The translations under genes were made by a program, and so were the position numbers. Shown in pieces: positions 25,519 to 32,772 of a stretch of 42,510 nt of DNA. How positions within the stretch are numbered: position 1 is the stretch's first letter; each line of letters opens with the position of its first letter. Where the stretch lies: assembly GCA_001829455.1 (NCBI GenBank), contig MIBH01000014.1:631-43140 (forward strand), in the 5' to 3' direction. Under the pieces are notes generated by a model. That model was given only the letters and a program-made list of their open reading frames with translations, was not told the DNA's origin and did no database searches. The DNA comes from Spirochaetes bacterium RBG_13_51_14. GTDB lineage: Bacteria > Spirochaetota > UBA4802 > UBA5550.

Positions 25519-26294
25519 GTCAATCCTCCTGCTTTAATTTTAATATTACATATTGTTTATATAACCATTCCGGAACGCCCTGTAAATAATCGCATTGAAA
25601 AATAACATCTGTTACATATATTAATTATCAGGATGCGGCGTTTATATATCCATAGATAATTATGGACTCGATTTGGGTCAATGTGATAATTTCAAAAACA
25701 GGCTGATTCAGAGAAATTTTACATTCGGTTAACGCGGTTGTAATATGGTTGTAACAATCGGAGCGCTGGGGGCATCACGAATAAATTTTAAAGAGCTCGA
25801 TCAACAATCATCGATGAGGATCATCAGTACATCAGAACATCCGTAATTTCAACACGGGCAACGGCCGTGAATACCAACATACTTTTAATTGAGAACTTGG
25901 ATGGATCGGTCCGGTGAGGCAGGTCTATGAAGATCCATCGTATGAACAACATGGATGTATCGCAATTTTTCAATGCAAAATGCCGGGAAAATGTAAGGTT
26001 TTGCGGTAAACACCCGTTAACAGCTTGTAAAAGCCGTTTATCAGCGTGCTTGTTTACCTACTATTCATTTCGCACAACCGCCCCTGAAAAACACCTCGGA
26101 TGGGGTTTTTCAGCAAACTCTTTAGAAATAATAAATAAATTTCTTGAAAAATCTTAGTATCATTAAATAGAATTATTACAGGGGTGTTAAATTTGCCCGA
26201 TTTAGCTCAAACGTTATACTGCAACTATTGACAAAAAAATATATCATTAGTAACGCTTACATTCGATATAATACATTATCCACTGGAGGCACCA
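25519..26294. other. 776-bp divergent regulatory region between amtB and glnN
   Basis: The region is unusually long for this compact segment and has no credible gene. It contains a direct repeat, GGTTGTAA at 25736-25743 and 25747-25754 (one helical turn apart), an 8-bp inverted repeat GGTAAACA/TGTTTACC (26005-26012 and 26051-26058), and the strong hairpin at 26084-26113. A TATAAT box at 26267-26272 and a TTGACA at 26228-26233 are not spaced as one promoter. I found no convincing sigma-54 site. Nitrogen-responsive control is plausible, but the regulator is not evident. Confidence 0.6.
26084..26113 (+). repeat. Hairpin upstream of the type III glutamine synthetase gene
   Basis: CTGAAAAACACC (26084-26095) and GGGGTTTTTCAG (26102-26113) match at 11 of 12 pairs around a 6-nt loop. 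It lies about 180 bp upstream of the glnN ATG. No T-tract follows. It could be part of a structured leader if transcription starts upstream, or an operator. Confidence 0.55.
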
Positions 26295-28466
26295 ATGAGA
26301 AAGATTACACCGACTATCGCAACCGAGAGAATCTATAAGGCTGAAAAAGAAAAAGACCTCCCCATATCCAGTTATTTCGGCGAGGAAACCTTCAGCCAGA
26401 AAGTAATGAAGGAAAAACTTCCCAAAAGCATTTATGAAAGGCTGATGGAAAATATAGATAAGGGAAAAAAACTGGATATTGAAACGGCAAACGCCGTGGC
26501 ACATGCCATGAAGGAATGGGCCCTTGAAAACGGCGCCACCCATTTTGCTCACTGGTTCCAGCCGATGACGGGTGCGACCGCGGAAAAGCACGACGCCTTC
26601 ATCGAAATTTCCGGCCCCGGCGAAGTGATGGAGCGGTTTACCGGAGAACAGCTCGTCCAGGGAGAGCCGGATGCGTCGAGCTTCCCCAGCGGAGGACTGC
26701 GCGCCACATTCGAGGCCCGCGGATATACCGCGTGGGACATGTCGAGCCCGGCCTTTCTCAGGAAAAACGGCATCGGCACCACCCTCTGCATCCCGTCGGT
26801 CTTTATATCCTACAACGGAGAGGCGCTGGACAAAAAGACTCCCCTCCTCCGCTCAATCCGCGCGGTAAACGACAGCGCGCTGCGGCTGCTCAAGCTCCTG
26901 AGCAATCGGAAGTCGAAAAAGGTTATTTCAAACGTCGGCCCGGAGCAGGAATACTTCTGCATAGATATGGATTACTTCTACAAGCGCCAGGACCTGGTGC
27001 TCACCGGCCGGACAATCCTGGGAGCGCCGCCGGCGAAGGGTCAGGAGCTGGAGGATCAGTACTTCGGCAGCATAAAGCAGCGCATGCAGTCCTTCATGCA
27101 TGATGTGGAGGAGGACCTGTATAAACTGGGTATCCCGGCCAAGACCAGGCATAACGAGGTGGCGCCGAGCCAGTTCGAGATCGCTCCCATTTTCGAAGAG
27201 GCCAACATCGGCGTGGATCACAATCTTCTCGTCATGGACAAGCTGCAGCAGGTCGCGCGGCAGCACAACCTGGCGGTCCTGCTCCACGAAAAGCCTTTCG
27301 CGGGCATCAATGGCTCGGGCAAGCACCTCAACTGGTCGCTGACCACGGACGATGGCATCAACCTGTTCAAGCCGGGGAAAACGCCTCACGACAATATTCA
27401 GTTCCTGGCGTTCCTCCTTGCCACCATGAAGGCGGTTCACCGGCACGCCGACCTTCTGCGGGCGTCGGTCGGATCGGCGGCTAACGACCACCGCCTGGGT
27501 GCCAACGAGGCGCCGCCGGCCATCATATCGATCTTTCTCGGTGATCAGCTCACCAAAATCCTTGAATGCATCGAAAAGGGAATCGCCAACGACGTTACTG
27601 ATAAAACAATTATCGATCTGGGCATATCCTCCCTTCCGGTGGTGAGCAGGGACAATTCCGACCGAAACCGCACTTCGCCCTTCGCCTTTACCGGCAACAA
27701 GTTTGAATTCAGGGCCGTCGGATCGTCGCAGAACATTTCCTTCCCCGCGACGGTGATCAATACCATCGTGGCGGAAAGTATCGATGAACTTGCCGATATG
27801 ATTGAAAAACGGGGAGCCGGCAATATCAAACAGACGGTCATCGATATCATAAAAGAGGAGCTTCCCAAGGTAAAATCGGTCCTCTTCATGGGTGATAACT
27901 ATGCCGAAGAATGGCACAAGGAAGCAAAACGCCGCGGCCTGCCCGACCTGAAGACCACGCCGGAAGCGCTCAGAGCCCTTGAGACCAAGAAGGCGCAGAC
28001 GCTCTTCGAGAAGTATAAGGTTCTTTCCCCGCTGGAGTTGAAATCGCGGCACACCATCTGGCTTGAAAAGTTCTGCAAGGACATAGAAATTGAAGCGAGG
28101 ACCATGTTCAGCATCATATCCAGCCAGGTGATACCGGCAGCGGTAAAATACCAGAAGGAGCTCGCCGAGTCAATTTCCGGCACTGAAAAAGTGCTCGGCA
28201 CCGCTGCGGACCTGTCAGCCCAAAAGAGCCTGTTGAAGCGGATTACAGAGCTGATAAACGGCGTTTCAACCGCCCTCGCAATGCTGAAATCAAAACTGGA
28301 AAAAAGAAACGGGATTGATGACCACCAGAAGCTGGCGGATTACTTCTCCAATGAAGTTAAAACAGCCATGGACGAGATCAGAAAACAGGTGGACGAACTG
28401 GAACTGCATATCGCCGATGATATGTGGCCCATGCCGAAATTCTGGGAAATGCTGTTCGTGAATTAG
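26295..28466 (+). CDS. glnN: Glutamine synthetase, type III
   Basis: A large dodecameric glutamine synthetase unrelated in architecture to the type I enzyme at 21066. The 723-aa product matches the family's usual length of about 730. Distinctive segments are WFQPMTGATAEKHDAFIE, GGLRATFEARGYTAWDMSSP, the catalytic-core GPEQEYFCID, GINGSGKHLNWSL and the ASVGSAANDHRLGANEAPPAI region. GGAGG lies 6 nt before the ATG. It is divergent from amtB. Type III enzymes are found in Bacteroidetes, cyanobacteria and spirochaetes and are often used under nitrogen limitation. It is probably co-regulated with amtB through the shared upstream region. Confidence 0.97.
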   Translation: MRKITPTIATERIYKAEKEKDLPISSYFGEETFSQKVMKEKLPKSIYERLMENIDKGKKLDIETANAVAHAMKEWALENGATHFAHWFQPMTGATAEKHDAFIEISGPGEVMERFTGEQLVQGEPDASSFPSGGLRATFEARGYTAWDMSSPAFLRKNGIGTTLCIPSVFISYNGEALDKKTPLLRSIRAVNDSALRLLKLLSNRKSKKVISNVGPEQEYFCIDMDYFYKRQDLVLTGRTILGAPPAKGQELEDQYFGSIKQRMQSFMHDVEEDLYKLGIPAKTRHNEVAPSQFEIAPIFEEANIGVDHNLLVMDKLQQVARQHNLAVLLHEKPFAGINGSGKHLNWSLTTDDGINLFKPGKTPHDNIQFLAFLLATMKAVHRHADLLRASVGSAANDHRLGANEAPPAIISIFLGDQLTKILECIEKGIANDVTDKTIIDLGISSLPVVSRDNSDRNRTSPFAFTGNKFEFRAVGSSQNISFPATVINTIVAESIDELADMIEKRGAGNIKQTVIDIIKEELPKVKSVLFMGDNYAEEWHKEAKRRGLPDLKTTPEALRALETKKAQTLFEKYKVLSPLELKSRHTIWLEKFCKDIEIEARTMFSIISSQVIPAAVKYQKELAESISGTEKVLGTAADLSAQKSLLKRITELINGVSTALAMLKSKLEKRNGIDDHQKLADYFSNEVKTAMDEIRKQVDELELHIADDMWPMPKFWEMLFVN

Positions 28467-28927
28467 AAAAGCCCCGTGCCGTACTGCGGGCGTTCATCTA
28501 TAGTGCGTCCCAACACATCAGTCGATATCTGACACAACCGTCTCAATCCGCTCCTCATCCGGTTTTATATTTCTTGCCGTATATACGCCCGCAAGAAACC
28601 GGAACCTCGATTAGCGCGGACACAATCCCGGAACCATCTCGCTGCTTGCGATACCATGAATCTCTCCATCAAAAGCACCGTAAACTTGACAGCGAAATCT
28701 CCGGGAGAACCATCAACGGGACAGAGAGACCCCATGTTCAATAAAACTCAAGGGGACACGCATACTGAAGAATAAATGAACAGTGCGTGTAACTTGAGAA
28801 TGGAAATTGTATCATATTCTATAATTTGTATATTTGCAGTCAAAAATGTATTGCGCTCTATGCACTGCAATTGTAGTGTGCCACGTATTTAGTCAGGCGG
28901 ACCATTTTAAGCCATGAGAGAGTACCT
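28467..28927. other. 461-bp intergenic region before exbB
   Basis: I find no gene in this stretch; short frames lack ribosome sites. An imperfect hairpin lies at about 28559-28602 (CCGGTTT with AAACCGG and flanks). A spaced inverted repeat, TTGCAGT (28834-28840) with ACTGCAA (28864-28870), lies in an AT-rich stretch about 60-90 bp upstream of exbB and could be an operator. No Fur-box-like palindrome was apparent by eye. Confidence 0.5.
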
Positions 28928-29569
28928 ATGTCAGATATTCTTTTTTTTGTCGGTCACGGTGAAACGTTAATATTCGTCATGCTAATCGTCGCGAGCATCC
29001 TCGCCCTTGCGGTTGGAATGGAAAGAACAATTGTCTTCAGAAAAAATTCCAGCAATAAGATCTCCCGCTTCGCCGAGCAATTAATCCAGCTGATGAGGAA
29101 GCGCGACATCAAGACCGCTGCGGATCTGGTAAATCAGTCCGGTGATAACGCGTATACCCGCTTCGCACGATTTTCCATTGATCATGTGAAGGAGGACACC
29201 CCGGGCCTTCCCGATCTGATGTCAGGGAAAATCATCGAGGAAAAAATCATCCTGGAAAAACGGCTCACCATTCTGAATACGCTGGGCAACAACGCACCCT
29301 TCATCGGCCTCCTCGGCACGGTTCTCGGCGTCATCAAGGCCTTCCACGGGCTGGGAACGCTCGGCAGCACGGGCGCCGAGGTCGTCATGCGCAGCATTTC
29401 GCGGGCGTTGTTGGCGACCGCCGCGGGCCTGTTTATCGCCATACCGGTTGTCATGGCGAACAACTACTTTTCAAAAAAAGTCAAAATCATCACGCAGCAG
29501 ATGGAAATACTGGCAAAAGAATTCAGCGCGAGCATACGGTTCACGAAACAAAACACTAAAAAGAGGTGA
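28928..29569 (+). CDS. exbB: ExbB/TolQ/MotA family proton-channel protein
   Basis: Pentameric inner-membrane part of the energy-transducing motor that uses proton flow to power TonB. The 213-aa product has three hydrophobic segments at roughly 13-33, 118-140 and 158-182. It carries the family signature [20 protein letters not shown] and the third-helix region [22 protein letters not shown]. Its stop codon region (AAGAGGTGAG) supplies the ribosome site of exbD 6 bp downstream. ExbB rather than TolQ is preferred because a TonB gene follows and no tolA, tolB or pal is present. Confidence 0.93.
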   Translation: MSDILFFVGHGETLIFVMLIVASILALAVGMERTIVFRKNSSNKISRFAEQLIQLMRKRDIKTAADLVNQSGDNAYTRFARFSIDHVKEDTPGLPDLMSGKIIEEKIILEKRLTILNTLGNNAPFIGLLGTVLGVIKAFHGLGTLGSTGAEVVMRSISRALLATAAGLFIAIPVVMANNYFSKKVKIITQQMEILAKEFSASIRFTKQNTKKR

Positions 29570-29575
29570 GTTCCC

Positions 29576-29977
29576 ATGGCTCTGCTTCCCGGCGACGACG
29601 ACAGTGAAATAGGATATATCAACATAACTCCGATGGTTGACGTGCTTCTCGTCCTTCTGGTCATATTCATGGTGACGGCCAACTTTTTGAAGATGGAATC
29701 CGTCAACATCAACCTGCCCAAGGTGAACGCCGCGGACCCGAATGTGGCCAAGTCCGTGCAGGTTGCGATCACCAAGGACGGCAGGCTGTTGATGGAAGGA
29801 GTAGACACCGATGAAGAAAAGATGGTCTCGTATTTATCCCGTGAATCAAAATACCGGCCGAACATGCGGGTAACGCTCTCCGCGGACGAGCGCCTGACCT
29901 ACGGGACCATAGCGCGCATAATGGGCATTATACGGCAATCGGGCGTCACGCGCATCGCGCTATCGGTAAAACAGTGA
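29576..29977 (+). CDS. exbD: ExbD/TolR family biopolymer transport protein
   Basis: Second motor component. The 133-aa product has a short cytoplasmic N-terminus and one membrane helix, ITPMVDVLLVLLVIFMV, holding the essential protonatable Asp22 (counterpart of ExbD Asp25). The periplasmic domain follows (VTLSADERLTYGTIARIMGIIR is typical). It is 6 bp downstream of exbB and 15 bp upstream of tonB, all one transcription unit. Confidence 0.94.
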   Translation: MALLPGDDDSEIGYINITPMVDVLLVLLVIFMVTANFLKMESVNINLPKVNAADPNVAKSVQVAITKDGRLLMEGVDTDEEKMVSYLSRESKYRPNMRVTLSADERLTYGTIARIMGIIRQSGVTRIALSVKQ

Positions 29978-29992
29978 AACGGCTCTCTGTAT

Positions 29993-30652
29993 ATGGCAGT
30001 GCGCGTTTATCACACCATCAAAAAAAAGATCCGGCGGATGGATCTCTTCACACTGTGCCTATCCCTGTCAGTCATACTCCACGGCATCGGATACGGTGCG
30101 TATTTTTTTTCCAGCATGCCGAAATACTCGGACAATGATGACATCTATGACGCAAAGAACCTGAATTTCAAAGACGTCGATATAGATTTTATCAATATCC
30201 CGCTTTCAGTGCCCATCGGCGGGGACTCAAACCCGGCGCCGGTGGCAAAGGAGCAATGGATCGAGGGAACCGGCAAGGACGCGCACGACGCCGAAAACAC
30301 CGACGTGAACATAAACAAGCTTTCCGGCAACGGTACGGATACTGACGGTTACATGTTTGCCGATTTAAGCGACCACCCACCGGTGCCGATTGTTGACTTT
30401 GACCTCAACAAATACTTTCCCCCGGCTGCAAGATCGGCCAACATCACCAGGAAAACGGTGCTCGTACAGATGCAGATCAATGAGGACGGATCGGTCAACA
30501 GCGCGAAGGTGATTTCACCGCCCGCCGGATATGGATTCGACGAGGCGGCGATGAAAGTGGTGGGGCGGATCCGTTTCAGGCCGGGGAAGATATCGGGCAG
30601 ACCCGTAAAAATGCTGCTCCAGCTCCCGATCACGTTTCTGCTCGAGGACTGA
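29993..30652 (+). CDS. tonB: TonB family energy-transducing protein
   Basis: Links the ExbB-ExbD motor to outer-membrane receptors. The 219-aa product has one membrane helix at about 17-39 (LFTLCLSLSVILHGIGYGAYFF), an acidic, Asn/Asp-rich linker, and a C-terminal TonB domain (VLVQMQINEDGSVNSAKVIS, then AAMKVVGRIRFRPG). The usual proline-rich EP/KP linker is missing. The ATG at 29993 has no clear ribosome site. An internal ATG at 30038 with GGCGG just upstream is an alternative that would leave only the membrane helix at the N-terminus. No TonB-dependent receptor is in the window. Confidence 0.88.
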   Translation: MAVRVYHTIKKKIRRMDLFTLCLSLSVILHGIGYGAYFFSSMPKYSDNDDIYDAKNLNFKDVDIDFINIPLSVPIGGDSNPAPVAKEQWIEGTGKDAHDAENTDVNINKLSGNGTDTDGYMFADLSDHPPVPIVDFDLNKYFPPAARSANITRKTVLVQMQINEDGSVNSAKVISPPAGYGFDEAAMKVVGRIRFRPGKISGRPVKMLLQLPITFLLED

Positions 30653-30754
30653 ATCGGCTTCTATATTTAAAAATTTTAATTTTTCAATCTCCCGTTCGTT
30701 TATCCAATGACAGGTTGCCGGCACATCAGCACGGTACCCGCTTGTACGGACGGT

Positions 30755-30811
30755 GTAATGAAAACGACTTGACATCTACGAGATTATTCATTACATTATA
30801 AGTAGGTAATG
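30755..30811 (+). promoter_or_regulatory. Promoter and candidate operator of the AbrB/PIN toxin-antitoxin pair
   Basis: TTGACA (30769-30774), 17 bp, then TACATT (30792-30797) forms the promoter. The six-base unit GTAATG occurs three times around it: forward at 30755-30760, inverted (CATTAC) at 30789-30794 and forward at 30806-30811. The last two form a palindrome over the -10 box, a typical place for toxin-antitoxin autorepression. Confidence 0.6.
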
Positions 30812-30837
30812 CAATATATAAAAGTAAGGAAATAATG

Positions 30838-31071
30838 ATGTCCGCTACGGGAAAAATAACCAGCAAGGGGCAGATAACAATTCCTCGTGAAATACGAAAA
30901 GTCCTCGGCTCAGACGTCATCGAGTTTGAAGTTTCCGGTGAAGTAGTACTGCTGAAGCCGGTCAAGAGCGTCGCCGGGAGCCTTCATGCCTACGCCCGGC
31001 GGCAGGCCCCATTCGCGGAGATTCGAGATGCGACGTGGGGATCGGTCGTTAAGGATAAGTACGCGAAATGA
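30838..31071 (+). CDS. AbrB/SpoVT-type antitoxin
   Basis: A 77-aa DNA-binding antitoxin that should neutralise the PIN toxin encoded next to it and repress the pair. The N-terminal swapped-hairpin fold is clear (TGKITSKGQITIPREIRKVLG), followed by a basic C-terminal tail (HAYARRQAPFAEIRDATWG) that would bind the toxin. Two ATGs occur in tandem; the second (30838) is 7 nt from AAGGA and is preferred to 30835. Its stop overlaps the toxin ATG (ATGA). Confidence 0.9.
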   Translation: MSATGKITSKGQITIPREIRKVLGSDVIEFEVSGEVVLLKPVKSVAGSLHAYARRQAPFAEIRDATWGSVVKDKYAK

Positions 31072-31448
31072 CCGCACTACCGGACACCAATGTCATTCTA
31101 CGGTATCTGCTCGGTGACAATCCGGCACAGTCTCCGGCAGCGGAAGAGCTTTTCGAGAAGGTACGGGCCGGGAGGGAGAAGGCCCTCATACTGGAAAGCG
31201 TTCTCGTGGAATGCGTCTACGTTCTCTGCAAATACTACCGGGTACCACGAGGGGAGGCTGCGGCGCGGCTGTCCGTCCTTCTGCATTACCGCGGCATCGT
31301 GAACACCGACACGAACGAACTAGTCCGCGCCCTCGCTCTATTTGAGAAGGGTAAGCTTGACATCGTCGACTGCATTCTCAGCAGTAAGTCCGATGCCGGT
31401 GGATACCGTCTCTTCAGCTTTGACGAGAATCTCAAGAAAATGAAATGA
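31068..31448 (+). CDS. PIN-domain toxin (VapC type)
   Basis: Probable Mg-dependent ribonuclease toxin of a type II toxin-antitoxin pair. The 126-aa product has the PIN acidic residues in order: Asp6 in PDTNVILRYLL, Glu48 in LVECVYVL, Asp98/Asp101 in KLDIVDCIL and Asp119 in FSFDENL. Translation is coupled to the antitoxin gene by a 4-bp overlap. It ends 13 bp from the convergent deacetylase gene. The RNA target is not predictable from sequence. Confidence 0.92.
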   Translation: MTALPDTNVILRYLLGDNPAQSPAAEELFEKVRAGREKALILESVLVECVYVLCKYYRVPRGEAAARLSVLLHYRGIVNTDTNELVRALALFEKGKLDIVDCILSSKSDAGGYRLFSFDENLKKMK

Positions 31449-31461
31449 CCGCGCGGACCCG

Positions 31462-32772
31462 TCACGTTCTGAAATACTCTTTCTTCACCCGGTTGATCAT
31501 CTGTATAGTGCTGTACTTACCGGATTTCTTCGCATCGTTCAGGAGCTTCATACCTTCCTTCTCGCAGTTCCCGCAGGCATGCAGTGGAATCTCGATCCCG
31601 AGCGAAAGGGGATACACCGAGGAATAGGTCTCAAGGCTGAACAGGCCGGCGCATTCCCCGCAACGCAGAATCGATTCGAGCTGCGTTTCCCTGATGCCGT
31701 CCGTGTCGTAAAAGATGTTCTTCTTGCGGGTCATGAACTCCCCGACAGGCGGCAGTCCCTGGTACGAAGGCGGGTTAAAATAGGATTCCAGCACCACGTC
31801 TTTCAGCTTCTTTATATAGCTGGTGATCCTGGCGTCCTGCCGCAGGGCATCCCTGTTGTAGTCGGGCTCGCGCACGTGGGAATAGTCGATACCGGCCATG
31901 GCCAGAATGATCCCCAGGTTCACATAGGGGAGCGCCCCCTGTATGGAATAGCCCCCTTCGAGCACAGCGATGTCGGGATTGAGCTTTTCGTTCAATATCG
32001 CGTACCCCTGGGCTGAGAAACTCATGTTGGTAATGGGGTCGGTGTAATGGTTGTCCTGGCCGGCGGAATTTACTATGAGCTCGGGCCCGAAGTCCGCCAG
32101 GATCGGGAGCACCATCTCGTCGATGGCGTAAAGGATTCCTTCGTCGCTGGTCTCCGGCGGCAGGGGAATATTGATGGTCTTCCCAATAGCGGCCGGACCG
32201 CCCAGCTCGTCCACGTGGCCCGATCCGGGGTAGAGGGTCCGTCCGTCCTGGTGGATTGAGATATAGAGAACGTCCGGGTCGTTCCAGTAGATATCCTGGG
32301 TTCCGTCGCCGTGGTGGCAATCCGTGTCAACCACCGCTATCTTTTTCAATCCGTAGGTGTCGCGGATATACTCTATCATGATCGCTTCATTATTAATATT
32401 GCAGAAGCCGCGGTTACCGTGAACCGACTTCATGGCATGGTGCCCGGGAGGCCGCACCAGGGCGAAGGCCTTGTCCGCCTGGCCGTCCATTACGATGCGG
32501 GCTGCCTTGATGGCGCCGCCGGCGGAAATCATGTGCGATTCCGTGGTCACGCCCGCCACGTCGGGAAAGCAGAAGTGGGTCCGCATAACGTCCTCTTCCG
32601 TGGCGATATCCGGCTTGAATTCCACAAGCCCCTCAATGTCAAATACGCCCTCCTCGCGGAGTTGGTCCTGCGTGTACAGGAGCCGTTCCTCCCGCTCGGG
32701 GTGCGTGGGAGATATGGCCCAGTCGAAAGCCGGGAAAAATATCAACCCCATCCGGTTTTTTGCTCTGATCAT
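31462..32772 (-). CDS. Histone deacetylase family protein with C-terminal Cys4 module
   Basis: A zinc-dependent deacetylase of the HDAC/AcuC/polyamine-deacetylase superfamily. The 436-aa product keeps the catalytic set: RPPGHHAM (His pair), DTDCHHGDGTQ (metal Asp and His), SAGQDNH (metal Asp) and LEGGYS (catalytic Tyr). After the normal domain it carries about 65 extra residues with C371-GE-C374 and C400-GN-C403, a probable zinc ribbon not usual in this family. The ATG at 32772 overlaps the TGA of the HyuA-like gene (ATGA); an upstream in-frame start (32808) would lie inside that gene. The substrate is unknown: protein lysine, acetylpolyamine or another acyl amide. Confidence 0.92.
   Translation of the reverse strand: MIRAKNRMGLIFFPAFDWAISPTHPEREERLLYTQDQLREEGVFDIEGLVEFKPDIATEEDVMRTHFCFPDVAGVTTESHMISAGGAIKAARIVMDGQADKAFALVRPPGHHAMKSVHGNRGFCNINNEAIMIEYIRDTYGLKKIAVVDTDCHHGDGTQDIYWNDPDVLYISIHQDGRTLYPGSGHVDELGGPAAIGKTINIPLPPETSDEGILYAIDEMVLPILADFGPELIVNSAGQDNHYTDPITNMSFSAQGYAILNEKLNPDIAVLEGGYSIQGALPYVNLGIILAMAGIDYSHVREPDYNRDALRQDARITSYIKKLKDVVLESYFNPPSYQGLPPVGEFMTRKKNIFYDTDGIRETQLESILRCGECAGLFSLETYSSVYPLSLGIEIPLHACGNCEKEGMKLLNDAKKSGKYSTIQMINRVKKEYFRT

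Noticed and set aside
25858-25872. Possible sigma-54 promoter on the minus strand (CACGG-N3-TTGC-like)
   Set aside because: The essential GG of the -24 element is missing, and it is about 340 bp from amtB.
25927-26157. 76-aa reading frame in the amtB-glnN intergenic region
   Set aside because: Only a moderate AGG before the ATG, no recognisable fold or composition, and it runs through the strong hairpin at 26084-26113. Better read as regulatory DNA.
26228-26272. TTGACA and TATAAT taken as one glnN promoter
   Set aside because: The two boxes are 33 bp apart. TATAAT may be a -10 box with another -35, but the pair does not form a standard promoter.
26928-28052. 374-aa open frame antisense to glnN
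   Set aside because: Shadow of the type III glutamine synthetase coding strand.
28424-28744. 106-aa frame overlapping the end of glnN
   Set aside because: It starts inside glnN without a ribosome site and has random-looking composition.
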